A stretch of DNA of 64,000 nucleotides from Sphingobacterium thalpophilum (GTDB lineage Bacteria > Bacteroidota > Bacteroidia > Sphingobacteriales > Sphingobacteriaceae): contig NZ_LR590484.1 of assembly GCF_901482695.1 (NCBI RefSeq), forward strand, positions 3,782,001-3,846,000, written 5' to 3'. A program made the translations under genes and the position numbers. Positions 8,937 through 18,119 of this stretch are shown one piece after another. The notes below the pieces were generated by a model. That model was not told where the DNA came from, did no database searches, and saw only the letters and a list, made by a program, of their open reading frames with translations. The number at the start of each line of letters is the position of its first letter. Position 1 is the first letter of the stretch.

Positions 8937-10193
8937 TTAAAATACCTCACCCAAGGTTAACCTTACACCACGGTGATTGGTACTGATACCGTAATCAATT
9001 CCGATGTTGGTGCCTGAGTTTTTATTGAATTTGATCCTGGCACCGGCACCGGTACCGATGTTCCAGTCTGCAAACATACTATTTTTCGGACCATTGACTG
9101 TTGTAAAGTTCAGAAATGTCACAAAGCCCAATAGGCCATTTTTGGTAATGTCTCGCCGATATTCCGTTTCCAGATAATAGAGGGATTTGCCGCGGAATCG
9201 ACTTACGGGAAATCCTCTTCCGGAGCTATTGTAAGGGTCCCAACCCAAGTTTGGCAAATCGAGATAGGGCGCTTTGCTATTAAATACGGTCCAAAAAAAA
9301 CTGCGTACAGCAATCATGTTCTGTCGATTGGGATCCCTTGTCAGCCGGTGATATCTGCGGACTTCAAGAAATAGCGATTTCCAGTTTTGGTCACTGCCCA
9401 AAAATGTGGGGTTTATCCGAAATTGGAGGTTAGCATAATTGCCAGACCATGTGTTGATTGAGTTGGCGCGGGTATCATAAATGAAGTTTAGACTGACACC
9501 TGAGGAGATGGTATGGTCCTTTTGTTCTGTGCCATAAGGATAAGCGGTATAATCTTGCAGTAGAATATCGCCCGTTGACCTAATATTCATTCTATAATCC
9601 AGATCATACCCAATCCCCATAAACAATCCGCCATGAATACGTTTTAACGCATGCTGATAAAGTCTGAAGTAGGTGTAATCTAAATTGATCTTCTGGTCTC
9701 CCGCATGTTCTTTACCTATACCCCAGGTTTCATGGGGATATTTCAGGAGCCGGATATCACCATCTATCACCCATGTATTTTCTTTCAACCAAACGTATGA
9801 ACGGATTGGCAAGCCAAACCGCTTTGCAAAATTTGTATATGGCGTGAACGTGAGTTTCGACATATAGGTGTTTTTACGGTCACCCAGATAGAATCCTGCT
9901 GTTGTGCTTGTGATCAAAGCATGGCCGCCGCCCGGAACATTGGTTGAAAACGGCAAAAAAGAAAAATAGACCTTTTTTCCTGTGCTGTCCACGGACTTGG
10001 GCGGTTTGATCTTCAGAATCTCTTTTCCAATGTCGATGAGATCTCGCTGTTTACTGGTATCGGCAACGTGTTTGGTAGTTTCTATTTCATTGACAGGACG
10101 CTGGGCGTACGCATCAACATGCAATACCGTTGATACAGCCACAATGGTGGCAATCTTGCAGAAAAAAAGGTGTCGTCTATAGTCGTGTGCCAT
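8937..10193 (-). CDS. BamA/TamA-family outer membrane beta-barrel protein
   Basis: The product is about 418 residues from ATG 10193; an upstream TTG at 10205 is a weaker start. A hydrophobic segment ending in DAYAQ is a probable signal peptide. The rest is rich in alternating aromatic/polar strands and ends in phenylalanine (TLGEVF), as expected for a barrel inserted by the BAM complex. GRGFPVSRFRGKSLYYLETEYR resembles the conserved (V/I)RGF region of the surface-antigen (D15) family. There is no room for POTRA repeats, so it is a barrel-only member. Small barrel-only members of this family are common in Bacteroidota and mostly uncharacterised. Confidence 0.7.
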   Translation of the reverse strand: MAHDYRRHLFFCKIATIVAVSTVLHVDAYAQRPVNEIETTKHVADTSKQRDLIDIGKEILKIKPPKSVDSTGKKVYFSFLPFSTNVPGGGHALITSTTAGFYLGDRKNTYMSKLTFTPYTNFAKRFGLPIRSYVWLKENTWVIDGDIRLLKYPHETWGIGKEHAGDQKINLDYTYFRLYQHALKRIHGGLFMGIGYDLDYRMNIRSTGDILLQDYTAYPYGTEQKDHTISSGVSLNFIYDTRANSINTWSGNYANLQFRINPTFLGSDQNWKSLFLEVRRYHRLTRDPNRQNMIAVRSFFWTVFNSKAPYLDLPNLGWDPYNSSGRGFPVSRFRGKSLYYLETEYRRDITKNGLLGFVTFLNFTTVNGPKNSMFADWNIGTGAGARIKFNKNSGTNIGIDYGISTNHRGVRLTLGEVF

Positions 10194-10482
10194 GAAAGCA
10201 CGCAATCTAAGAGGAATTAAACAAAATTACAATATTGTAAAGAATATTTTATTTGTCTTGTCGTCTTTTGGCTATGGTGCCGACCTTCGGTAATCTATTC
10301 ACCTATAAAAAAGCAACATTTACCGACTTTAATGCAATGTTAATCTAAAAGTAATGAAATACACATCTTAGTTGTCTTAAATTTGAATCAGAAAATAAAT
10401 AAGAAAAACGTGCAACAATAAAGGATCCTGTACGACAATAAAATAAGAAAAATATACTAATACATTATAAAACAGAAAAGAA

Positions 10483-10911
10483 ATGAAAAACTTAGTAAAA
10501 ACATTTGTAGCGGCTGCAATGATAGCCATCACAACATGCTCCATGGCTTCGGTTAAACCAGAGGAGCGTAATCTTGTCACAGCGGATCTGGCGGTGGACG
10601 AATATGTAGGAGCAATGACGGAAGGACAGGTAATGTATCTGGATAAATTGTTTACATCGGATTTCAATCAGAAAATATGCGGTAAACAGGACCTAAGTCA
10701 CAGCCGTTCGCAAATGATCGAGTTTCTGAAAAAACAAAAGGGAATAAAAATGAACTGTAAAACCACGACCCAGATTGTTGAAGAGCTGCCAGATTATGCC
10801 ATTGCAAAAATAACTATGCAGTTTGACGGATTTTCAAAAACCGATCTGATTACACTTGTCAAAGAGAATGGTACTTGGAAAGTTTCCAAGTCCGTTAACT
10901 CATACCGATAA
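10483..10911 (+). CDS. secreted NTF2-like / putative lumazine-binding domain protein
   Basis: A 142-residue protein with a signal peptide (MKNLVKTFVAAAMIAITTCSMA), followed by a small alpha+beta domain that ends in ITLVKENGTWKVSKSVNSYR. That C-terminal pattern of a strand, turn and GxWKVxxxV is typical of SnoaL/NTF2-like and 'putative lumazine-binding' proteins. No catalytic residues can be assigned. It stands alone, divergent from the barrel gene at 8937-10193, and is closed by a strong hairpin terminator 46 bp downstream. The cellular role is unknown. Confidence 0.65.
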   Translation: MKNLVKTFVAAAMIAITTCSMASVKPEERNLVTADLAVDEYVGAMTEGQVMYLDKLFTSDFNQKICGKQDLSHSRSQMIEFLKKQKGIKMNCKTTTQIVEELPDYAIAKITMQFDGFSKTDLITLVKENGTWKVSKSVNSYR

Positions 10912-10957
10912 TAGTGCGGTAGTACACCAATAAGATAAGAGCAAAAAGTTTATCAGC

Positions 10958-10989
10958 AAAAAAGGTTACCCGAACAAGGTAACCTTTTT
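10958..10989. terminator. bidirectional intrinsic terminator
   Basis: An inverted repeat AAAAAGGTTACC / GGTAACCTTTTT with a 7-nt loop CGAACAA. It ends the NTF2-like gene on the plus strand. It also lies five bases beyond the 3' end of the tRNA-Ala on the minus strand, with a U run on each side, so it probably serves both. Confidence 0.85.
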
Positions 10990-10993
10990 ATTG

Positions 10994-11067
10994 TGGAGCA
11001 TATCAGATTCGAACTGACCACCTCTTCGCTGCCAGCGAAGCGCTCTAGCCAAATGAGCTAATGCCCC
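10994..11067 (-). tRNA. tRNA-Ala (anticodon GGC)
   Basis: The minus strand folds as a 74-nt cloverleaf. The acceptor stem is GGGGCAT/ATGCTCC with the G3-U70 wobble pair that is the alanine identity element. The D arm contains TTAGCTCATTTGGCTAGAGC. The anticodon stem CTTCG/CGAAG encloses the loop CTGGCAG, giving anticodon GGC (reads GCC and GCU). The T arm has TCAGTTCGAATCTGA. The discriminator is A and CCA is not encoded, so it must be added after transcription. There is no integrase or duplicated tRNA end nearby. Confidence 0.93.
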
Positions 11068-11144
11068 TTTCTGTATTTCTGCCGCTAAGATAATACTTTT
11101 TTGTAAAAACCAAATCGGTTTTTTTGTTTTTTTGACTACAGTTT

Positions 11145-11888
11145 TTATTGCTTCTCGTTAAGCAGCTCTTCGGTTCGCTTGATCTGTCCTTGGTCTTGCC
11201 ACTCATCATGCCCCGGAATAACCCTATTTATTTGCGGATATTTGCTTAATAATCTGGCCAATGAGGGCTTCCAGGCTTTGACATCACCATCGCCTACAAA
11301 ACCTAGATTTTGGGCATCGCTACTTTTGATAAAGCAGCCGCCGTCGAGAATTTGATAGTCTGGAAACCAAACTACCACGTTGTCGAGGGAATGTCCAGGA
11401 CCAAAGAAATTGAGAACAAACGATTGGCCGCCTATTTTATAAGTTTTATTGATTTCCGCGAGGTGTGTCGCTTGCGCTTTATTGTTTGCTTTCAGTAGGT
11501 CATTGGTTTTTTGGGTTGCATAAGTAGGAATTCCTATTTTGTTATAATAGGCAAATCCCCCCGCGCGGTCCTCATGCCAGTGTGTGGCATAAACTGCGAT
11601 AACTGGTAGTTGATGTTTATGTTGAATGCTGTCCAACAGTGGCTGATATTGGGTGGAATCCCAAGGGGTGTCAAAAACGACTACGCCTTTTTTTGTGATT
11701 AAATAGACTGCGTTAGCGGCGTATCGGGTTCCTTCAAAAGTGTTGTAGGTCGTAAAGAGGTAAAGCTGGGAATTGATTTTTTCAATCGATAATGGCTTTT
11801 CTTGAGCCTGTAAAGAGGATAGGACGCATAAATTAACAAGTAACAAATACATCTTCACTCTGAGCAACTTGAATATATTTTTTGACAT
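11145..11888 (-). CDS. subclass B1 metallo-beta-lactamase
   Basis: This 247-residue protein has an N-terminal hydrophobic signal segment ending in LSSLQAQ and all the zinc ligands of a B1 metallo-beta-lactamase. The first site is THWHEDRAGG (HxHxD), with GPGHSLDN supplying the third histidine. The second site uses the aspartate of HxHxD, the cysteine of DGGCFIKS and the histidine of IPGHDEW. The DGGC cysteine separates B1 enzymes from B3. B1 enzymes are common chromosomal carbapenemases of Bacteroidota (BlaB, IND, EBR, MUS and similar). The start could also be the internal methionine at residue 13, which gives a more usual signal peptide. It lies 48 bp behind a cupin gene. Activity and spectrum cannot be read from sequence. 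Confidence 0.88.
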   Translation of the reverse strand: MSKNIFKLLRVKMYLLLVNLCVLSSLQAQEKPLSIEKINSQLYLFTTYNTFEGTRYAANAVYLITKKGVVVFDTPWDSTQYQPLLDSIQHKHQLPVIAVYATHWHEDRAGGFAYYNKIGIPTYATQKTNDLLKANNKAQATHLAEINKTYKIGGQSFVLNFFGPGHSLDNVVVWFPDYQILDGGCFIKSSDAQNLGFVGDGDVKAWKPSLARLLSKYPQINRVIPGHDEWQDQGQIKRTEELLNEKQ

Positions 11889-11936
11889 AATTAAATAAAC
11901 GCTGGTCCGACTTGAATATTGTGCTCAGTAGTCCAC

Positions 11937-12299
11937 TTAAGTTTTGGATGATGCAGTTTCCACGAAATCTTCGCGATAAGGTGTGAAAGAATCGATCAAT
12001 TCGCCTTCTTCAAGGCACTCGCAGCCATGGATGTACCCCGGGTACACAATACAGGAGTCGCCGGCGGTTAAAATGCGGTCGATACCGTTGATATGATAGT
12101 TGAATTTTCCAGTATTTACGTAGGATATTTGTGTATGTGGGTGCTGATGTAGTGCACCGATGGCTCCTTTTTTGAACTGTACCTTCATGACCATGAGTTG
12201 TTCATTATATACCAATATTTTACGTCGGACACCGTCACCCAGATCCTCCCATTGGAGCTCGCTATCAGGTAAGAATATTTCGCTGTTTTTTTCTTTCAT
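11937..12299 (-). CDS. cupin-domain protein (KdgF-like)
   Basis: A 120-residue single-domain cupin. The metal-binding motif 1 reads HQHPHTQISYVNTGKFNY (residues about 51-68) and motif 2 is GDSCIVYPGYIHG at about 80-92. This layout resembles the KdgF group, which linearises 4,5-unsaturated uronates in pectin or alginate breakdown, but many cupins look similar. It is the first of two genes with the metallo-beta-lactamase and has no uronate genes next to it. I therefore give the fold with confidence and the reaction as a guess. Confidence 0.75.
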   Translation of the reverse strand: MKEKNSEIFLPDSELQWEDLGDGVRRKILVYNEQLMVMKVQFKKGAIGALHQHPHTQISYVNTGKFNYHINGIDRILTAGDSCIVYPGYIHGCECLEEGELIDSFTPYREDFVETASSKT

Positions 12300-12494
12300 A
12301 GTAATATGATGTTAAAACTGTACCAATGATAATAAACAAATAGGAAATTCTATGCTAGAACGAAACTTTCCTGCCGTTTTGCCCATTTGCAAAACAAATG
12401 TAAAGCTAAAAAATATCGCGAGGATAATTGGCGCTATAAATGAAATATTGGAAAAAACACTTACTTTGTTCCCTGATAAACTCAACACCTTGAC

Positions 12495-14405
12495 ATGGAC
12501 TATTTCGATGATCTTATTAACCTGCTAGAGGAAGAACAGCAATACGATAAAATTCAGCACGAAACATTACTATTGCAGAATAATCTAAATGAAAGAAGAA
12601 TGCTTGGGGTCACTTGGTTTCCTATTCGTATAACAGACAGCGAGCTGGGTAGGGGTGACTATTTAACCGTAAGTATAAGTCGGGCGAATTTTTTGGAATT
12701 CGAACATAAATTTCGTTTTGGAATGCCTGTTTCATTATTTTCAAACCATGCTCCGGAAACAGATCGGATAGACGGTGTCACAAATTGGGTGGGTAAAGAT
12801 CAGATGCGAATATCATTTCGTGTGGACGAACTGCCCGACTGGACGCGACGGGGTAAACTCGGAGTGGATCTTTTATTTGATGAGCATTCCTACCGGCAGA
12901 TGTTTTCTGCTTTACAAAAAGCGAAGGAAATGGCCATCCTGTCGGATGAGGGAATATTCATTAGAAAGCTTATTGGTGCCGAACAGCTTTCGAACACCAA
13001 TATACAGGAGTTTTATCACTGTCCATCGCTGAACGCCAGCCAAAATAGAGCTGTTCAGCACATTCTGGATACAACGGATATCGCGCTTTTGCATGGGCCG
13101 CCCGGAACGGGTAAAACAACCACCTTGGTCAAAGCTGTGGTGGCCTTATTGCAAAACAACAGACAAGTATTGGTTGTCGCACCCAGCAATACAGCTGTGG
13201 ATTTATTGACTGAACGACTGGACAAGGCAGGTGTAAGAGTGACTCGAATTGGTAACCCGATTAAAGTTTCCGAGCATTTGCAGGAGCTGACGTTGGACGG
13301 GAAAATTGACCAACACCGTGCAAATACAGAGATAAGGACGTTGCGAAAGCAGGTCCGAGTATATACAGACATGGCTCAAAAGTATAAACGTCATTTTGGA
13401 AAAGCGGAGCGCGAACAGCGCAAAGCGCTGTATGGTGAAGCACATCGGATTCAAAAAGACATCGACCATATACAGGATTTTATTGTGGAAGATATTCTCG
13501 ACAGTTCCCAAGTAATTACAGCAACACTAATAGGGGCTAATCAGGACGTGATTCGTGACCGTCAATATGATACAGTTGTCATAGATGAGGCTGCACAAGC
13601 TCTGGAGCCTGCCTGTTGGATCCCCATCTTAAAAACAGCGAAGCTTGTCCTCGCAGGAGATCACTGTCAGCTGCCGCCAACTGTGAAGTCAAACACACCT
13701 ACGGCGAGCAAGCTTCATAACACCTTATTTGAAAAGCTTATCAAACTATATCCGCAGGCAATCTGCTTATTGGATGTACAATACCGGATGAACGAGCAGA
13801 TTATGCAATACCCATCCGCGGCATTGTATGGTGGACTACTAAAGGCGGACGATGCGGTAGCGGGCCGCACTTTACCGCAGGATATAGAGCCTATTTTATT
13901 TATTGATACAGCGGGTGCGGGCTATGAAGAAACAGAAACTGACGGTGCAATTAGTAATATCGGCGAAGCCCGTTTTCTCAAGGCACATTTAAAGTCGGAA
14001 ATACGACATTGGGCCAACGGGGATGATGTGGGCGGATGGCCAAGTATTGGCATTATTGCTCCGTACCGGCAGCAGGTTGCGCAGCTGATAGAAATCTTCG
14101 AACAGGACGAAGAGCTGGTTGCTTATGCAGCTATTCTACAGGTACAGACAATCGATAGTTTCCAGGGGCAGGAGAAGGATATCATATACATCAGCTTGAC
14201 GCGAAGCAATTTTTCACAGCAGATCGGATTTTTATCCGATGTACGGCGAATGAATGTGGCCATGACGCGCGCAAAAAAGAAACTGGTTGTTATTGGCGAC
14301 AGTGCAACAATCGGGACACATCCTTTTTATAAAGAATTTATCGGCTATGCCGAGCGCATTGGGCACTATCATAGCGTTTGGGAGTGGGATATAGCGAATT
14401 TATAA
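12495..14405 (+). CDS. SF1 helicase of the IGHMBP2/Upf1-like group
   Basis: A 636-residue superfamily 1B helicase. The Walker A motif LLHGPPGTGKTTTLV is at about residues 198-212, followed by motif Ia (VLVVAPSNTAVDLL). The DEAA box TVVIDEAAQALEP is at about 359-371, motif III is LAGDHCQLPP, and the C-terminal RecA domain has IIAPYRQQ, TIDSFQGQEKDII and VAMTRAKKKL. The first 150 residues form the beta-barrel-like part seen in IGHMBP2-type bacterial proteins, where the barrel helps bind single-stranded RNA or DNA. It is a stand-alone gene. The nucleic-acid substrate in bacteria is not known. Confidence 0.88.
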   Translation: MDYFDDLINLLEEEQQYDKIQHETLLLQNNLNERRMLGVTWFPIRITDSELGRGDYLTVSISRANFLEFEHKFRFGMPVSLFSNHAPETDRIDGVTNWVGKDQMRISFRVDELPDWTRRGKLGVDLLFDEHSYRQMFSALQKAKEMAILSDEGIFIRKLIGAEQLSNTNIQEFYHCPSLNASQNRAVQHILDTTDIALLHGPPGTGKTTTLVKAVVALLQNNRQVLVVAPSNTAVDLLTERLDKAGVRVTRIGNPIKVSEHLQELTLDGKIDQHRANTEIRTLRKQVRVYTDMAQKYKRHFGKAEREQRKALYGEAHRIQKDIDHIQDFIVEDILDSSQVITATLIGANQDVIRDRQYDTVVIDEAAQALEPACWIPILKTAKLVLAGDHCQLPPTVKSNTPTASKLHNTLFEKLIKLYPQAICLLDVQYRMNEQIMQYPSAALYGGLLKADDAVAGRTLPQDIEPILFIDTAGAGYEETETDGAISNIGEARFLKAHLKSEIRHWANGDDVGGWPSIGIIAPYRQQVAQLIEIFEQDEELVAYAAILQVQTIDSFQGQEKDIIYISLTRSNFSQQIGFLSDVRRMNVAMTRAKKKLVVIGDSATIGTHPFYKEFIGYAERIGHYHSVWEWDIANL

Positions 14406-14786
14406 GAGACTGTCATTGATTTATGCATGGCCGGTCTAGGCATAACACTTAAGTTTAGTCGGCTCTGTATGATCATTTTTCTTTCCACACAGATGTTACC
14501 ATAGGCGCTAGCCTCTCGAGGACCTTTGACTGCGGCTTGGCAATTGGAAAGATTTGGTAGGGACAAAGTCCGTACCAAGCTATTACCAAATTCGGACTGT
14601 AAGGGGAGTGAGTCCACAGTGAGTCCACGTTGAGTGTACCTTTTAAGCTGCTTTCACTGTGCGTGCACGTTTCTTACAAGTCGGGGGGAGGCCGGAATTG
14701 GCCTTGACTTGTCCATAATCTGTCCAGAAGAAGGGCAAGATATTTAAGGAAATGCGCAATAAAGATCATGACGATAACGTAAAAAG
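14406..14786. other. gene-free stretch with short direct repeats
   Basis: No supported gene is present. Around 14611-14639 the motif GTGAGTCCAC occurs twice in near-perfect tandem (GTGAGTCCACA, GTGAGTCCACG), followed by a third degenerate copy TGAGTGTACC. A related CACTGTGCGTGCACG lies about 15 bases beyond. Earlier, AGGGACAAAGTCCGTACC is a short imperfect dyad. The minus-strand open frame of 82 codons at 14369-14617 has no recognisable features. Confidence 0.5.
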
Positions 14787-14824
14787 TGGGGCCGTATCAA
14801 AATAACTATTTTGATACGGCCCCA
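14787..14824. terminator. bidirectional terminator, 18-bp perfect stem
   Basis: A perfect inverted repeat, TGGGGCCGTATCAAAATA, pairs with its complement around a 2-nt centre. It is flanked by A5 on the left and TTTGCT on the right. It separates the helicase gene side from the end of the minus-strand acyl-CoA dehydrogenase and can stop transcription from both sides. Confidence 0.8.
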
Positions 14825-14846
14825 TTTGCTGTCTCTTATATATATT

Positions 14847-16376
14847 TTAACTGGCAGAAGATACAAATTTCATCCAATCGCTGTTATCGTAATAGTCGTT
14901 TAGTGGATCAGCATGCTGATTGCTCGACAACTGCCCCACGAGCATGGATAGGTCCATGCTCATATGCTGACGGGTGATTTCGGTCATTGTATCATTAAAT
15001 CCGGCATTGTTGATTTGCAATACATATTGGAAACAGATTACACGGGCTATGATTTTGCCAAGTGTGACCAGGTCACGTTGCTTAGGCTGTAAGGGAAAAT
15101 TAAAGTCCAGTAAAGTAGGGAAGAAAGGTGCTGCAAGCGCTGTAGCGGAATTTCTTTTCAGGAATGACAGCAAGTTGTTTTCTTTGTTTTTCCGCATTAA
15201 TTTAGCGATTGCTTCGGCTACTTGAGCATATAGCATTTCGTTGGATCCTTCGAAGATCTGGAAAGGCCTGCTGTCGACCAGCCCACGGCCTGCAACATGA
15301 TCTAACCGATAACCGTTTGCCCCGGACAATTGTACGCAGATCTGTGCGGCTTCATGCATTAAGTCGGTGACCAGAGCTTTAACACTGTTAGCGTCCATGC
15401 TGTGGGCAGAGAGATCGTTGTGAATAGAGCTTATCGAGCTGCTGTGGGCGCACATCGCCGAACAGATGGTAAAAGCTGCTTGTAACCGAGATAGCTGAAA
15501 CTTGACGGAGTCTATCTCGTTCAAGGGAATACCACCTACACGCCGGGTGGAACAATGTTTCATCGCTTCGTCCAGCATGCGTTTAATAAAACCCATTCCC
15601 ATTCCCGGAAACTGAAGCCTACTCCTATGCAAGGTGTCGAGCATTAGTTTGATTCCCGTGCTTTCCGGTGTCAGGCGATGATCTTCAGGTACCTCAATAT
15701 CTATTTTGTTGATTCCGTAAGGAATGGCATATAGACCGAGGCTATTGTATTTTTTCAGTACCTCAATCTTTTGTTCCTGAATGGCATTGTCGGTTACGAA
15801 GAAGTCAATATCACGCACAAGTTCACCGTTCTCATTTTTCTTTCGCGCTGTGACAAGCCAAAAGTCTGCAGCACCAGTTAAGCCCTGCCAATGTTTTTCT
15901 CCCTGAAGGATATATTTATTGCCTTCTTGATGATATGATGTACGCATATTGAGCGCGTCACTACCGTAAGCCTGTTCTGTGATCATCAGGCCACCCATGG
16001 CCTTGTTTGTCAAAAAGCGTTCGAAGATCTTCTCCTGAAGCAGGGGAGGGCCGTATTTGGCGAAAGGCTCCAGAAACAGCGCGATATTAATTCCGAAGAT
16101 TAATGATAGAGAAAGAGATTCATAAGAGGCAGCCGCTAGTACACCTAAACATTCCTTAACGTGTAAACCTCTACCACCGTGATGTTGCGGTATGGCAACG
16201 GATAGAGGGTTCATTGTCATGATTTCGCTCAGGAACTGCGGTGGTAAGCCTCTCGTTAAACTCAGTTTGTTATAATCGTATTCTACATGGAACAGATGGG
16301 ATAGCTTTTTCTTGAAATTCTCGATAAATAAATCGAAATCCTGCATTTTGTTTGTGTGTTCTAATACGTTGGACAT
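14847..16376 (-). CDS. acyl-CoA dehydrogenase family protein
   Basis: This 509-residue flavoprotein has the acyl-CoA dehydrogenase plan: an alpha-helical N-domain, a beta-domain with MITEQAYGSDALNMRT (about residues 132-147) and GEKHWQGLTGAADFWLV, and a C-terminal helical bundle. RPFQIFEGSNEMLYAQ at about 381-396 contains the FEG glutamate at the position of the catalytic base in most family members. A further C-terminal tail of about 100 residues makes it longer than the usual 380-400. It is a single gene without electron-transfer flavoprotein or thiolase neighbours, so the acyl substrate is unknown. Confidence 0.85.
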   Translation of the reverse strand: MSNVLEHTNKMQDFDLFIENFKKKLSHLFHVEYDYNKLSLTRGLPPQFLSEIMTMNPLSVAIPQHHGGRGLHVKECLGVLAAASYESLSLSLIFGINIALFLEPFAKYGPPLLQEKIFERFLTNKAMGGLMITEQAYGSDALNMRTSYHQEGNKYILQGEKHWQGLTGAADFWLVTARKKNENGELVRDIDFFVTDNAIQEQKIEVLKKYNSLGLYAIPYGINKIDIEVPEDHRLTPESTGIKLMLDTLHRSRLQFPGMGMGFIKRMLDEAMKHCSTRRVGGIPLNEIDSVKFQLSRLQAAFTICSAMCAHSSSISSIHNDLSAHSMDANSVKALVTDLMHEAAQICVQLSGANGYRLDHVAGRGLVDSRPFQIFEGSNEMLYAQVAEAIAKLMRKNKENNLLSFLKRNSATALAAPFFPTLLDFNFPLQPKQRDLVTLGKIIARVICFQYVLQINNAGFNDTMTEITRQHMSMDLSMLVGQLSSNQHADPLNDYYDNSDWMKFVSSAS

Positions 16377-16553
16377 CTTAGATATGGATTAAATGATGAA
16401 ACATTTTTTTGCAATCGCAGATGTGTGCGTTATAGCTATACACGATAGTTTGAATAAACTACATCTCAATCGCTATACAAAAATAATCCATGTGATGCTA
16501 AGCAGTTCGTCAACTTTTGTATAAAAACTAGGACAAATCGTGCATGTTACTTT

Positions 16554-17420
16554 TTAGGACGATTTACTCCGATAAACACTTGGTGAAACACCAACAATTT
16601 TTTTAAATAGCCGGGAGAAATAGGACGGATCAGAAAATTCAAGTTCGTAACAGATGTCCGAAACACTTTTAGTGGATTCAAAAAGAAGTAGTTGACTGTG
16701 CATAATGAGTACTTCGAGAATTAGCTCTTTAGATGATTTTTTGAATACAGAAAATACGCATCTGTTCAGATAATTGGTCGATACAGCTAATTTGTCCGCG
16801 TAAAAGGAGATATCTTTGTGTTTTTTGAAGTTTTTGTGCACAAGCTGTTTGAACATCATGGCAATTTCCTGACGTCTATTGAGTGCCTGATATGAGGACG
16901 ACAGCTTGATGATTTTTAGGAGCAATGATTTAAGTAGGCTTTCATAAAGCTCCTTATAGGGTGATTCAGAAAGTAATTCATTATACAGCATGTTGAACAG
17001 CTCATGTAGATCAGTGCTCTCCTGACTGGTTAAATTAAGCAGTGGAGAAATATTGAAGACATTCAGAATTTCCTGTTCTCTAAATATGGAAGTCATGGCG
17101 TTATCATTGATTAATACGCAGTGACCTGCTGCTGATTTATCGACAGATTTGATGGTCGATATATTTCCATAGTTGCTAATAAGGACGGCTGGGGCTTGTA
17201 CCACATATTCTTTTGCTCCGATTTTGTGTTTAAAATAGCCTTCGGTGATATGCACAAGGAGATTGTAACCCAAGAAAATAGGTGGAGTGGGAAATTTGAT
17301 GTAAGGAGCGATTTCGCTGAGCTGGAAAATTTTGATCGGTGATTGCTGATACCGTAGATGTTCGAGACTTCCCGTCATAAACCGATCCACAAACTCACCT
17401 GCGTTTACCTGCTTGTCCAT
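16554..17420 (-). CDS. AraC-family transcriptional regulator
   Basis: The protein has 288 residues. The C-terminal AraC/XylS double helix-turn-helix covers about residues 185-288: YADKLAVSTNYLNRCVFSVF for the first HTH and SDICYELEFSDPSYFSRLFK for the second, ending GVSPSVYRSKSS. The N-terminal 180 residues form a cupin-like sensor arm with YFKHKIGAKEYVV. It lies upstream of the acyl-CoA dehydrogenase on the same strand, with a gap of 177 bp, and may regulate it. The effector is unknown. Confidence 0.9.
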   Translation of the reverse strand: MDKQVNAGEFVDRFMTGSLEHLRYQQSPIKIFQLSEIAPYIKFPTPPIFLGYNLLVHITEGYFKHKIGAKEYVVQAPAVLISNYGNISTIKSVDKSAAGHCVLINDNAMTSIFREQEILNVFNISPLLNLTSQESTDLHELFNMLYNELLSESPYKELYESLLKSLLLKIIKLSSSYQALNRRQEIAMMFKQLVHKNFKKHKDISFYADKLAVSTNYLNRCVFSVFKKSSKELILEVLIMHSQLLLFESTKSVSDICYELEFSDPSYFSRLFKKIVGVSPSVYRSKSS

Positions 17421-17575
17421 TGTTGTCAGTTGCTTCTTGCAAAGTTATGTAAGTTTAAACAGTCGATGATATCTTTTACCTTAAGTCTATACCCGCTTTG
17501 TCTGACCATCTTTCAAAGGTAAAACAAAATAAAATAGACCCGAGGTACCCGACAGTTTGGAGGATAGTCCTATTT

Positions 17576-17926
17576 TTATTTTCTTAAAATTTTGTCCATT
17601 GGCTTACCTTTAGCCAATTCATCCACTAATTTGTCCAAATAACGAATTTTTTGCATTAATGGGTCTTCAATATCTTCGATGCGATATCCACAGATTACAC
17701 CAGTAATTTTGGAAGCATTGGGATTTAGTCTGGGCGCCTGATTGAAAAAGTGTTCAAAATCGATTTTGTCCGTTATCACTTGTTGAAGGGCATTGCTATC
17801 GTAACCTGTCAGCCAAAATATAATCTCATCCACTTCTTCTTTGGTGCGTCCCTTTTTTGTTGCCTTCTGAATATAGTGGGGATACACCCCTGCGAACGAC
17901 ATACGGTATACTCTAGTATTATCCAT
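17576..17926 (-). CDS. DUF2200 family protein
   Basis: A 116-residue cytosolic protein that matches the DUF2200 family over its full length: [20 protein letters not shown] at the start, [14 protein letters not shown] at about 31-44, [15 protein letters not shown] at about 59-73, then [20 protein letters not shown] at about 75-94. The family is widespread in bacteria and has no established function. It stands alone between an AraC gene and the divergent ThiF gene. Confidence 0.85.
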   Translation of the reverse strand: MDNTRVYRMSFAGVYPHYIQKATKKGRTKEEVDEIIFWLTGYDSNALQQVITDKIDFEHFFNQAPRLNPNASKITGVICGYRIEDIEDPLMQKIRYLDKLVDELAKGKPMDKILRK

Positions 17927-18119
17927 TTCTATAGGGTATGAAACTGTCGGATAAAGTTAGCTTTTTGATTCAAAATTTCCTAATGTCGTGACTAACCGCT
18001 TCCCTAAATGCTTGCTCACTTCTTCATAGCGATTGAGTCTATCGGACCGTCGCTGCCGTGGTCTATAGATTTATTGATTTATAGTGTATCTTTATCTGGT
18101 CTTTAAAACAAGCACAACT

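Noticed and set aside
10377..10667. A 96-codon minus-strand frame
   Set aside because: It is the shadow of the NTF2-like gene and its leader.
10994..11067. The tRNA-Ala as an attachment site for an integrated element
   Set aside because: No integrase and no second copy of the tRNA end is visible within the window.
14369..14617. An 82-codon minus-strand gene
   Set aside because: It partly overlaps the end of the helicase gene and has no family features.
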